The notes beneath the pieces were generated by a model. It was not told where the DNA came from and ran no database searches. It saw only the letters and a program-made list of their open reading frames with translations. Made by a program: the position numbers and the translations under genes. From NCBI GenBank assembly GCA_032988165.1, contig JANTQF010000456.1, positions 1-24,019 on the forward strand: 24,019 nucleotides of DNA, written 5' to 3'. Positions 8,878 through 18,385 of this stretch are shown here, piece by piece. The stretch is from Emmonsiellopsis sp. PD_33 (Eukaryota; Ascomycota; Eurotiomycetes; Onygenales; Ajellomycetaceae). Position 1 is the stretch's first letter, and each line of letters begins with the position of its first letter.

Positions 8878-9795
8878 GTTTCGCATGCCATGCCCAGTCG
8901 ACCGGCGTCATATTTTAGCCCATGAAGGTTCCGATTGGGTGGGTCGGTTGGAAGTCTAGTCTCTCAAGTCAGTCTTTCAACTGCGGAGCATCACTAGACC
9001 ACCAAATTGAGTTTGCTGATCGATTCATCAGTTGGGAAGACGAATTCCAGAGATATGGCCGAGTTTCACCATAATATCGGGCAATTGGTTAACACTATTA
9101 TGAGCAAGTATCGCATTTATTGAAGTGTCCGTGCAAAAATCTCCTTGTGATCCTCTCGTCATTGACTAGGATTTTGAGTTTTTTGGTGTTATCTAGACGG
9201 CCAGGGGACCCTGGGTAGCAATGGCGCCGCCGAGGAGACGCAGCAGGCCCCTGAACTCGGAAAAAGCTAAGGACTCCTAAATAATAACGTCCTCTTGAAC
9301 TTTTAACATCCACTCATGATATCACAGGAAACTTCAATGGGAATGCCAACCGGCCTCCTCCAAGGCTCCGCCCCCTCATCACTCATGGCCGGTGGGAGAA
9401 CTCTTGCGCGATATAGCGAAATAGTAAAATCCTGTTGCGATTGTCCTGAGGAGCCACAATTCGGACAATATCCACCCGCTAGGTAGGGATCTGATAGTTA
9501 GCGTCCCCATGGTTCCCCCTCCCGGGTCCTCCCCGAGTCCGCTTGACATGCTGGGGCAAATAGTGGGGGGGATTGACTTATCGCTTGGAATCCCCTCATA
9601 CCTATCCGCCAGGGGCAGCTGCCAGCCTGCCAGGGATTGAATGGGCCGATGGCGGGAGAGTGGGAGAGCGGGGAACCGCTCTGGACACAGTGTTAAAGTA
9701 TCCTGTTTAAGGGCTTTGGATTTCTGCCATCCTTGTCCATTCCTTCTCCATCTCGTCAGCTTCAAGGGGCAAAAGACGACTGACAGCGCATAAAG

Positions 9796-12049
9796 ATGGA
9801 TACCAATGGGGTTGCTTCTCCTGACTTGGGACTTGGCGCAGAGGATGACTATCGCATTGATCAATCTCAGTTCGCATTCGAGCCTAGAAAGCTTAGAGTC
9901 GTCTGCATCGGTGCGGGTTTCGCGGGCTTGTTTCTGGCTCACAAGCTCAAACATGAAAGGCCACTCGACTTTGTAGATTTCACTATCTACGAGAAGAATT
10001 CTGAAGTTGGAGGCACCTGGCTTGAAAACGTTTATCCGGGGGTTGCCTGGTATGTTATCCTCGTTAGCAAATACGTCAGATTAGCCTTGTGTTCTCTGGA
10101 TTTATACTAACAGTTTGAGCGACCTCCTTTTATAGTGATATACCCGCTCGTGAGTCCTTGGATCTGACACGCGCGTCAAGAGATCATCTTCTAACCCAAA
10201 TCAGATGGCTACCAGTTTCCATTCGCACCTAATCCCGCTTGGTCAAAATTCTACGTGGGTGGCGCGGAAATTCAGCGATATATCACTAATACCGCAGACA
10301 AATACGGCTTAAGAGAGAATGTCACGTTTAATACCAAACTCGTCAAGGCAATCTGGGACGAGGAACAAGGGAAATGGAAACTCGAGCTCGAACAAGGAGG
10401 GCAAATCGTCCAGGACGAAGCTCATGTTCTGATTAACGGTTCCGGGATCCTCAAGTGAGTTTATGATCGCTCTCGCGCGTACAAAATCGAGGATAGCCGT
10501 GCTAAGTGTTACGTAGTAAGTGGAAGTGGCCGGAAATCGAAGGCATTGAATCCTTCGGAGGCACTCTCCTTCATACTGCCCGGTGGTATGTTAAACCTCC
10601 ATTATTGTTACAAGTGGTCTGCTATGCATGCTTAAATACTCTGGTAGGGATTCAAAGTGCGATTGGACGGGAAAGAAAGTTGCCGTCATTGGCAATGGCT
10701 CCTCTGCCCTTCAGGTTGTCCCGGCTATTCAACCAAAGTGTGCCAAACTAGTCAATTACATTCGTAATGTAAGCATCTCATTCCTGCCACTTATAAGTCT
10801 GAGATCAAGTCACTTACCTAAACCTTCCTGTCGCAGCCGACTTGGGTGTCGATTAATTTGTGTGCTGATGTCACAAAAGACGGAATGGGAACAAATTTTA
10901 CGTTCACAGAGGAGGAAATAAAGCAATTCGAAAGCAACCCTGACGAATATCACAAATACAGAAAACGGGTCGAACAATCGTAAGTTCTCCTACGTTGTAA
11001 TTCTAGGAGACATACACTAACCGGCAAATATCTTTCCAGCATCAACTCGGTATATAGCCTGATGCTTTCAGGGTCCGAGGCAAATGAATTCGTTTTCAAT
11101 CTTGTAGATGGCATAATGAGGAAACGGTTGGAGAAGAACCCCCATTTGATCGAAAAGCTGATTCCCAAATATGAGATTGGATGTCGCCGTCTCAGCCCTG
11201 GTGATGGATACCTGGAAGCACTACAGGAAGAAAATGCCGACATTTCTTTCAATGGTATCAAGCGAATCACAAAGAATGGCATTGTGACGGACGAAGGCGA
11301 AGAACAATTTGATATAATTGTTTGTGCTACAGGCTTCAACAACACCTTTATCCCCCTGTGGGAGATGGCTGGTCAAGATGGTCGACGGTTGGATGTGGAG
11401 TGGAAGGAGACCCCGCAAGCGTACTTTTCGATTTGCGCCGCAGGCATTCCGAACTACTTCATGTTTACGGGGCCTAATTGCCCAATCGGACACGGTTCCG
11501 TCCACAACATGCTAGGCTGGACCGCTGATTACATGCTTGACTGGATCGAGAAAATTGCTCAGGAAGATATCAAGTACGTTTTATCCCCTACCCCCAACTT
11601 ACGAGCGTTGTTTGAATGCCGATTATCTTTTTATTCCCTTTTTCTCAGGACTGACAAGTTGTGCTCCCTAGATCAACCGTCGTCAAGGACCAAGTTGTGC
11701 ACCAGTACAACAGATTTGCTCGTGAGAGCCTTAGCCTAACCGTATGGTCGAAGGGCTGTCAGTCTTGGTACAAGGGAGGCAAGGGCGGTGATAGCCCTGT
11801 TACTGTTATGTATCCAGGCAGCGCACTGCATTACAAAGGTATGCTGAGTAAAAACCCTCATGATTGAGGCTTCGAATTTTTATCTGTCTTTTTACTAACT
11901 ATGGATTTCCTTACGTAGCTGCCATCAAAACAATTCGCGGGGAACATTTCAATATCAAATACAACACCACCAACCCCTTCCGGTGCCTGGGGAACGGACG
12001 GCTGGCTTTCGAAGTGAGAGAAAATGCCGACTTAGCATTTTATATGTAG
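9796..12049 (+). CDS. Flavin-containing Baeyer-Villiger-type monooxygenase
   Basis: This is an FAD- and NADPH-dependent monooxygenase that would insert one oxygen atom into a ketone or similar carbonyl substrate. Exons: 9796-10049, 10136-10149, 10205-10454, 10517-10585, 10648-10768, 10837-10979, 11040-11573, 11672-11838 and 11919-12049, giving 560 aa. The FAD Rossmann motif GAGFAG is at 39-44 and the second (NADPH) motif GNGSSA at 211-216. The type I fingerprint FxGxxxHxxxW(P/D) reads FGGTLLHTARWD at 186-197, and ATGF is at 380-383. Exon 2 is only 14 nt yet encodes part of the conserved ACDIPAH motif, so it must be included. Exon 4 (69 nt) carries the fingerprint and could be skipped in frame. 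Introns are 54-98 bp. No signal peptide or membrane anchor is seen. Natural substrate unknown; the divergent neighbour is a membrane receptor-like protein and a reductase lies 5 kb downstream. Confidence 0.92.
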
Positions 12050-13131
12050 TACATTGCTTGCTAACAATTCTAATTGATCAATCCACTCTTGTTAAACACC
12101 TTTTGGGTTCTTTTTTCCTTTGAGAATATCAAAAAACCGTTTTTCTATTGACTTCCACCGATCTTAAGGCTATGAAAAGGACCTGACTGCCCACCCAGCT
12201 TGGCTAATAACAGCATACCGCGACTCATCAGATCGCGCTCCTGTCTGGATACTCTGAAAATAATAGGATGTACACTCTGGAGTACCACCCGCGGATGTCA
12301 CAAGAATTGAACAGTGACGGTAACAACAGCTGATTCCAGACACTCCACTTGCTGTTCCTCAGAGCTCCAAAATTTCCCGGCCTAAAAGGCCTGGGCTTGG
12401 GGGCGGCGCCAGGGCGAACCACAGCGCCGCGACATTGGTGTTGAATCCGAAGCCCAGCCCCTCGTTAACTAGCCGAGCCTTCCTTGAGCGATCGTCAATC
12501 GATGAAGACGCAATTGTTTTTATCAGTTAATTCTTGCATCGGCACTTGTCCGTATCCAATGCCGACGAGGAACTAAAAGAGAGCAGCGCGCTGCTATATG
12601 CAATCGAGGCATGTTTTATCAATCCAAAAAAAAAAAAAAGAGAAAAAAGAGAAAAGACTAATTAACGAGCACAATATTATGCGTGCATCCAACTTCCAAA
12701 ATCATAACGGGATAAAATATTCCGGTGGCCCGTGGGGTTTTAGCAACAAGTTGCAAATGCGGGGGGATTTTCAGCCCATTGGACAAACTTGAAACACGAC
12801 CCCCGGGCCCCACGTCGCTGGGCAGGGCCAAGACTCTGGCCCAAGAGGCAATGTGCAGGACGATACGTGCCCTTATCAGGTTACATAGATGAGTGTCAAT
12901 TTTCGGGGGACGGGAAGGATGCGAAGGTATTATTTCAAGGTCCCCCCCAGCTTCTTTGTGACCTGACCGTTCACAGCGCGATAAAGCAGATAATCCCAAA
13001 GCAGGACAGGGAAATTATAACATGTAACCCTGATGCTGCTGTGACCATAACTCAAGTTCGCGAGGGAGTAACTTTGTTCCTGTTACTTTCTCGCGGATGA
13101 TACACGACGGCTGCATCGCTGGCTATCAGGG

Positions 13132-13139
13132 TATATAAA
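13132..13139 (+). promoter_or_regulatory. TATA box of the GH20 gene
   Basis: TATATAAA lies 118-125 bp before the ATG at 13257 in the context GGGTATATAAAGAGGG. A start site about 30-40 bp further would give a leader of roughly 90 nt. Confidence 0.6.
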
Positions 13140-13173
13140 GAGGGAAAGCGGGCTTCAGTAATTCCGTCCATCA

Positions 13174-13214
13174 ATGGGCTGTTGCTTGCTTGGCTTCACA
13201 TGAATCGCAGTTAG
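13174..13214 (+). promoter_or_regulatory. Two overlapping upstream ORFs in the GH20 leader
   Basis: ATG at 13174 opens a nine-codon frame ending TGA at 13201-13203. The overlapping ATGA at 13200 starts a four-codon frame ending TAG at 13212-13214. Both end before the main ATG at 13257. They would be in the mRNA only if transcription starts upstream of about 13170, which the TATA position allows but does not prove. Confidence 0.35.
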
Positions 13215-13256
13215 CACTCTTTTTTGTGCTGCCTACGATACGGTAACTATCATTTG

Positions 13257-15485
13257 ATGATGGTTCGTTCCATTCTGTTCTTCGTCCTCACGACCGTTTC
13301 CGCGCTCCAGACCCTTCCGCCTGTGAAATGGCCTGCTGGTAATAATGGGGCCAGCACCGGGTTCTTGATTTCCGCGTCGTCGGCGAAGACGGTTTATATC
13401 GATGATAGTTTCGCGTCACGGAAAGACGAGAACGGATTGACTCTGATTCCCCCCTCCGCCTTTGAATTCGCCGAGACATTCGTGCAGGATCTCGGTCAAA
13501 TTTCCGGCGGCAGTTGGAAACTCGAGCGTGTGAAGGAACTCCCGAAAGATGGCCAGGGTATTCTGCTTGGGGCCTTGGGGGGTTCAGCTGAGGAGTTAAC
13601 ATACGAAGATGGAACGGTTACAGAGGAGGGATATGAGCTGGAGATCAAGGATGGGTCTGTTTTTATCGGCGGAAGCGGTGCTCGTGGGATGTATTGGGGT
13701 ACTCAGACGCTGCTACAATTGCTGCTCATAAACGGAGAATCGGAAATCCCTGCTGGACGGGTTGTCGATGCCCCGTCGTATCCAACCCGGGGGTTTCTAC
13801 TCGATGCGGGGCGGAAATGGTATTCGCCGTCCTTTCTGAAGGATCTTTGCACGTATGCGTCGTTTTTCAAAATGTCCGAGTTCCATTACCACACCAGCGA
13901 CAATTACCCTCTTAATCGTGGGCGCAATGAAACGTGGAACGAGGTTTACTCGCAATTTTCACTCCTCCCGGAGAACGAAGAGTTGCATGGCATCATTCAA
14001 CGGAAGAACGAGACGCTATCCCGTGCGGATTTTGAGGACCTACAACATCATTGCGCACAGCGGGGTGTCACTGTGATACCGGAAATCGAGGCTCCTGGAC
14101 ACTGTCTATTCCTTACGAAATGGAAACCCGAGCTAGCATTGGAGAAGAAAGATTTGCTGAACCTGACCCATCCGGATTCTATCCCCACAGTTAAATCGAT
14201 ATGGGCCGAATTTCTACCGTGGTTTCAAACTAAGGAAGTCCATATTGGCGCAGACGAGTACGATTCCACTCTCGCAGACGACTACATCAATTTCGTGAAC
14301 GAAATGGCCGAATTTGTAAATTCGACGTCCGGGAAAAAGACCCGCATCTGGGGAACCCGCGAGCCATCCGAGAATCTCACAATATCGAAAGATATCATCG
14401 TCCAGCACTGGCAGTACGGGGAGTCAGACCCCATTGCGCTTGACAGGGATGGGTATCAATATATCAATTCCGAAGATTGGTGGGGATACATGTCATTGAA
14501 GAGTGACCACATGCCTATTCTCCCGGCCCGTTATCCCCAATTCTTCAATAACACGCGTGTTCTGAACTTCGCGGATACGCCGGACTGGCAATGGGAGCCG
14601 TCGCTTTTCAACCCAGTCAATGTGACCGAGCAGGTAAAACCGGGAGCCAAGGGAAACAAAGGCGCAATCATGGCGGCATGGAACGATAACGGAGTTGATG
14701 CATCCACACAGCTGGAGGCCTATTATGCGATCAGAAATGGTATACCCGTCGTTGCAGCGAGAGCATGGGCGGGATCACGCGGAGAACGACTTGATGTTCC
14801 CACGTTAGACGGAACAATCGACTTATTGACAAGGCGTGCTCCCGCGCAGAATCTGGACAGACAAATATTTGAGAAGGGGGATGAAAAATCCCCAGAGCCA
14901 TTGATATCCTGGTCCCAGCAGAACGGCACCTCTACACTGGGACACGGCAGCAAAGGAATGAACTATACCCTGATCCTCGATATCACTGGCCCATTCACTC
15001 TCATTTCAAACGACACGACTCTCTCCCTATCCGAGAGCGGTAGTCTGGTCTTCACCTCCGACAACTGGAAATACCCGCTCCGCTCTGTCTCGGAGAATGA
15101 TGGCTTTGATCCAGGCCACCCGGGCAGGATATGGACGAATGTTTCAAGCTCGGCTCACGAACCTGTGACTGTCCCCTTGAAAGCGCAGCTGACGATTAAA
15201 ACCGACGTTCTTGGTGGAAGCAGAGCATGGGTTGATGGGGAATTCGTGGGCCGGTTCGAGGTTTTCGTCTTCGGGGGAAGAAATACGTTGTTTTCGTGGA
15301 ACCAGATGGCGTTTGTGGCACCGTTGGATAAGGTTGAAGGGAGTGGACTGCAGGGTTTAACGTTATGGGCGGGCAATGAAGCGGGAACTGGCCCCTCTGT
15401 ACCCCCTGAGAGCAACGGAGCGGAGAGAGTAGGCTGGACCATGGCAGCTTTACTTCCGTTGCTGGCTGTGAGTGTCCTTGGATAG
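13257..15485 (+). CDS. Secreted, probably GPI-anchored GH20 beta-N-acetylhexosaminidase-like enzyme
   Basis: This is an intronless 742-aa protein of glycoside hydrolase family 20, expected to remove terminal N-acetylglucosamine or -galactosamine residues outside the cell or at the wall. The start is one of two adjacent ATGs (13257, 13260). A hydrophobic signal peptide follows (about 1-17, ending VSA). The GH20 N-terminal domain spans roughly 20-175. The TIM-barrel catalytic domain begins near PTRGFLLDAGRKWY (about 175) and includes FHYHTSDNYP and PEIEAPGH. The catalytic Asp-Glu pair sits at 333-334 in HIGADE, where many GH20 enzymes have GGDE. About ten N-glycosylation sequons fit secretion. 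The C-terminus has a polar spacer (SNGAE, about 719-723) and a hydrophobic tail to the last residue, typical of a GPI signal. The protein is larger than standard secreted fungal hexosaminidases (about 600 aa), with an added C-terminal beta-rich region. Substrate unproven. Confidence 0.88.
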   Translation: MMVRSILFFVLTTVSALQTLPPVKWPAGNNGASTGFLISASSAKTVYIDDSFASRKDENGLTLIPPSAFEFAETFVQDLGQISGGSWKLERVKELPKDGQGILLGALGGSAEELTYEDGTVTEEGYELEIKDGSVFIGGSGARGMYWGTQTLLQLLLINGESEIPAGRVVDAPSYPTRGFLLDAGRKWYSPSFLKDLCTYASFFKMSEFHYHTSDNYPLNRGRNETWNEVYSQFSLLPENEELHGIIQRKNETLSRADFEDLQHHCAQRGVTVIPEIEAPGHCLFLTKWKPELALEKKDLLNLTHPDSIPTVKSIWAEFLPWFQTKEVHIGADEYDSTLADDYINFVNEMAEFVNSTSGKKTRIWGTREPSENLTISKDIIVQHWQYGESDPIALDRDGYQYINSEDWWGYMSLKSDHMPILPARYPQFFNNTRVLNFADTPDWQWEPSLFNPVNVTEQVKPGAKGNKGAIMAAWNDNGVDASTQLEAYYAIRNGIPVVAARAWAGSRGERLDVPTLDGTIDLLTRRAPAQNLDRQIFEKGDEKSPEPLISWSQQNGTSTLGHGSKGMNYTLILDITGPFTLISNDTTLSLSESGSLVFTSDNWKYPLRSVSENDGFDPGHPGRIWTNVSSSAHEPVTVPLKAQLTIKTDVLGGSRAWVDGEFVGRFEVFVFGGRNTLFSWNQMAFVAPLDKVEGSGLQGLTLWAGNEAGTGPSVPPESNGAERVGWTMAALLPLLAVSVLG

Positions 15486-16942
15486 GCATTGCTGGGAATG
15501 CTCTTGTACCAACTGCTAGAGATAGGGAGAAATTTCCTAGAAATGAAGTAGAAGACATAGTACATAATTGCAAGCCCCAAAGGCCTACATTTTCCAACAT
15601 ATATCCATGCGTGTAAGTACTAATCGTTAGAAACTGAGAATGTAGATGTAGTACTATTCGGACTAGAGAGTTAAATATGAAATAACCCCCTCGTCTCTAC
15701 ATCCATGACCAACCCTATCTATCGTGTTTGTCCATAGACCTCCCTAACATATGCCGTAGATGACTCCGATATATTCCCATAGGCCAATTATTCCCTCCGT
15801 CTTTGGATTTCGCTACCACACCCCCCTCCATCAACGAAGCATCAACCAGGACGTCTCTCCAAACTGGGCATCACACTCCCCCAAGACCCTCCTAGACCGC
15901 CTATCTGATGGTTGAAGCTTTCGGGAATTTAGCCCCCTCATTCAGGGAGCCGATCCCGCAAGCCACCGCATGTCATTTCTGTCCATCTCCAAGTCTCCAT
16001 CCCCATCTGCATGCAACACCAAACCCGCGAGATGCGTCGATTCGCCCGCCATAGGTTTTGATTGGATTATTCGACCAGTTGAGGCCGGTGTTCCTTTTGG
16101 CTTGGGGAAGGGTGTGTTGCAGCAGAAATTCCCCCACGGTTTACTAAATTATGTGGGAATCCTTTCCTTTTCTTTTTTGATGGCTTCACTCACTGATATT
16201 GCCACCTGTGATCTGCTGAATTCTTGCATTGTGGCATAGAACCATGACTGACATGCTTAATAGCCATGCAATAACCGCTGCATAAAAGCAAGCGAGAATG
16301 CGGACAGGGACATCAGTTCCAATGATAGCCCGTCCCTACACCGCCGAATGACGCACGACATAAAACGTGTCCTACTATCTGCATGCCCCCCCGGTTTCAT
16401 GCAATGCAGCCTATCCTCACTTACAAGTTACAGGCCCATGTTCGCCCTCTACCAGGCCGAAAGATCGTGAGCTTCTGCATGTACGCAACCAAATTTGGCC
16501 TGTGAAAGGAAGACATATTCCGCTTTATGGAACCTTTTTCGTTTCTCTTTCCCCTTGGACCATTGCCGCCCCCTGGCATATGATGCGGGCTTACACTTCC
16601 GGTGCAAGGAAGCTGTCCCATCCCTGCTACGGCTTGAGGGTGATGTCGACGGCGATCCCATTATGGCGAAGTCAGGGCATCGATTGCTTCGAGACATTTT
16701 CTCGAAGTCGTGCAGGGGCTTATGGGAATGTTATTTGCTGACATGCCAACCTGTTCGATCAATCTGGCCAGTGTCCGTGCATTAACTAACTATATGGCGG
16801 CAGATTATGAGCTTTAATCATTAACTTATAAAGAAAGAAACAGCCGCCCGCCCCTGTATCACAAAACTGTTTCCCACACAGAACACCCCTACAACTACAC
16901 CTCCTCACTTCCATCATTCCCCCATCCCCCAATAAAAAAGAA
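15486..16942. other. Intergenic region and reductase promoter
   Basis: This is a 1.46-kb stretch without a supportable gene. Frames such as 15970-16239 have no recognisable domain. It contains a perfect 8-bp hairpin at 16687-16707 and, near its end, the TATA box of the reductase gene followed by a CA-rich leader without ATG. No tRNA or transposon feature was found. Confidence 0.55.
16827..16832 (+). promoter_or_regulatory. TATA box of the SDR reductase gene
   Basis: TATAAA lies 111-116 bp before the ATG at 16943. The following leader is C- and A-rich and has no upstream ATG, so initiation at 16943 is straightforward. Confidence 0.6.
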
Positions 16943-17992
16943 ATGTCATCCGAGTGCTCTCCCCTCGCCATACCCCACGGCTCCCTCGTCGTCGTCACCG
17001 GCGCCAACGGCTTCATAGCCAGCCACATCGTCGACCAACTGCTGGCCCAAAACTACCTCGTCCGGGGCACCGTCCGATCCATACCCAAATCCCAATGGCT
17101 CCTCACGCACTTCAGCGCCAAATACGGCGCGGGCAAATTCTCCCTAATCGAAGTGCCCAACATGGCAGTGGCGCACGCCTACGACGACGCCGTCAAGGGC
17201 GCATCGGGCCTCATCCACGTCGCCACCCCCGTAATGGTAACCTGCGACCCGCACGAGGGCATCTCGACCGTAGTCAACGGGACGATCTACGCGCTCGAGT
17301 CAGCGCGCACCGAGCCGCTGATGAAGCGGGTTGTGCTGACGAGCTCGTCGGCGGCGGCAGCCAGCCCGGCGCCCGACGTGCCGTTTGAGCTTGGGGAGGG
17401 GACGTGGAATGAGAAGGTTGTGCGCGCGGCGTGGGCGCCGCCGCCGTACGAGGGCCTGCAGCGGCGGCTGGATGTGTATGCGGCCAGCAAGACGCAGGGC
17501 GAGAAGGCGGCGTGGAAATGGGTCATCGAGCAGCAGCCGGGTTTCGTGCTGAATACGGTGCTGCCGAATGTCAATGTGGGCGCGATGGTTAGTGTCGAGC
17601 ATCAGGGGTTCCCGTCGACGGCGGGGTGGGTGCGGGCTGTCTGGGAAGGGTTCAGGGGAAAGTATGCGGATGATATGTTTAATAAGGCGCAGTGGTTTGT
17701 GAATGTAAGAGATTGCGCGCTGGTGCATGTTGCTGCGTTGATTTATGCGGATGTTAGGGCTGAGAGGCTGTTTGCGTTTGCGCAGCCGTATAATTGGAAT
17801 GATATGCTGGCGTGTATGAGGAGGTTGTATCCTGATCGGCAGTTTATTGAGGATTTGCCTGGATTGGGGAGGGATGTTAGTACGGTTATGAATGAGGGTG
17901 CGGAAAATCTGTTGAGGAGGATCTCTGGGCATGGGTGGACGGGGTTGGAGGAGAGCATTCGGGAGGCGACGGGGGATTATGCGGGTGCGTAG
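16943..17992 (+). CDS. NAD(P)-dependent aldehyde/ketone reductase, extended SDR family
   Basis: This is an intronless 349-aa cytosolic reductase of the NAD-dependent epimerase/dehydratase fold, close to yeast Gre2-type methylglyoxal/aldehyde reductases and plant dihydroflavonol reductases. The dinucleotide-binding motif TGANGFIA is at residues 19-26. The catalytic Ser lies in TSSS (134-136) and the YxxxK pair is Tyr179/Lys183 (YAASK). The length is normal for the subfamily. It likely reduces a carbonyl group with NADPH; the substrate is not readable. Base use changes along the gene: the first third is strongly C-ending, the middle G-ending, and the last third uses many G- and T-ending codons. 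Because of this skew a long open frame of 248 codons also exists on the opposite strand (17300-18046); it matches no family I know and I treat it as a shadow. The 3' end converges on the UBX gene 393 bp away. Confidence 0.9.
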   Translation: MSSECSPLAIPHGSLVVVTGANGFIASHIVDQLLAQNYLVRGTVRSIPKSQWLLTHFSAKYGAGKFSLIEVPNMAVAHAYDDAVKGASGLIHVATPVMVTCDPHEGISTVVNGTIYALESARTEPLMKRVVLTSSSAAAASPAPDVPFELGEGTWNEKVVRAAWAPPPYEGLQRRLDVYAASKTQGEKAAWKWVIEQQPGFVLNTVLPNVNVGAMVSVEHQGFPSTAGWVRAVWEGFRGKYADDMFNKAQWFVNVRDCALVHVAALIYADVRAERLFAFAQPYNWNDMLACMRRLYPDRQFIEDLPGLGRDVSTVMNEGAENLLRRISGHGWTGLEESIREATGDYAGA

Positions 17993-18385
17993 GGGGTTCC
18001 CTTTCACTTCTATGTCTTTGATGATTGACGAATTACGACTTTTCATACATGGGACATCGGTTATGATTTATTATACGAAAAGAATGATGCATGGCTGCAG
18101 CGGAAGGTTATTTTACTAAAGCAACATGTTCGCGAAAAGGAGAGAGGACGGACAGGAGGGACATACACGACCATTTTGTTACGGGATTTGTATGGATGGA
18201 CGAGCGCGGGTCCCCCGCTGCATGCCTACTTAGGGATTTAGACGTTAAAGTTGATAATGATATGATTTATGTAACGTGAGAACGAACGAGGAAACCAAGA
18301 ATAATAACAATATATGTAAACCCCCAACCAAACTCCTGTCATTCAAAAACAAGTCTACTCAAATGTGAACAGTATCAAGCTATTA
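17993..18385. other. Convergent 3' spacer
   Basis: These 393 bp hold the 3' ends of two converging genes, the reductase (+) and the UBX protein (-). The sequence is AT-rich, especially after 18240, and should contain both polyadenylation regions. Nothing else is recognisable. Confidence 0.6.

Larger units (their letters stand above)
8457..9795. other. Divergent promoter region between membrane protein and monooxygenase genes
   Basis: This 1.34-kb spacer lies between two outward-facing genes. It holds overlapping palindromes with CGG/CCG triplets (8666-8686), a degenerate tRNA-like sequence on the minus strand (8770-8823) and three direct repeats with exact 10-bp spacing (8851-8877). The 9480-9680 part is rich in G and C runs. 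No protein-coding exon is supported; the 121-codon plus-strand frame at 8594-8959 is largely the antisense of the tRNA-like sequence. Confidence 0.6.
12050..13256. other. Intergenic region and GH20 promoter
   Basis: The first 120 bp resemble the monooxygenase 3' UTR. A GC-rich patch around 12371-12420 includes a short hairpin (GGCCT/AGGCC at 12379-12391). A run of 14 A starts at 12626, followed by GA-rich sequence. The last 130 bp hold the TATA box and 5' leader of the GH20 gene. No coding region is supported on either strand. Confidence 0.55.

Noticed and set aside
8594..8959. 121-codon frame on the plus strand
   Set aside because: Much of it is the antisense reading of the tRNA-like relic and the repeat array; there is no protein domain.
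9608..9634. Two GCCAGG hexamers (PacC-like) before the monooxygenase
   Set aside because: The hexamer is too short and the region too GC-rich to claim pH control from two copies.
7036..17992. Secondary-metabolite gene cluster
   Set aside because: A monooxygenase and a reductase alone are not enough; no backbone enzyme, transporter or pathway regulator is present.
17300..18046. Long antisense frame over the reductase gene
   Set aside because: Its translation is Arg/Pro/Ile-rich with no motif and is explained by the base skew of the sense gene.
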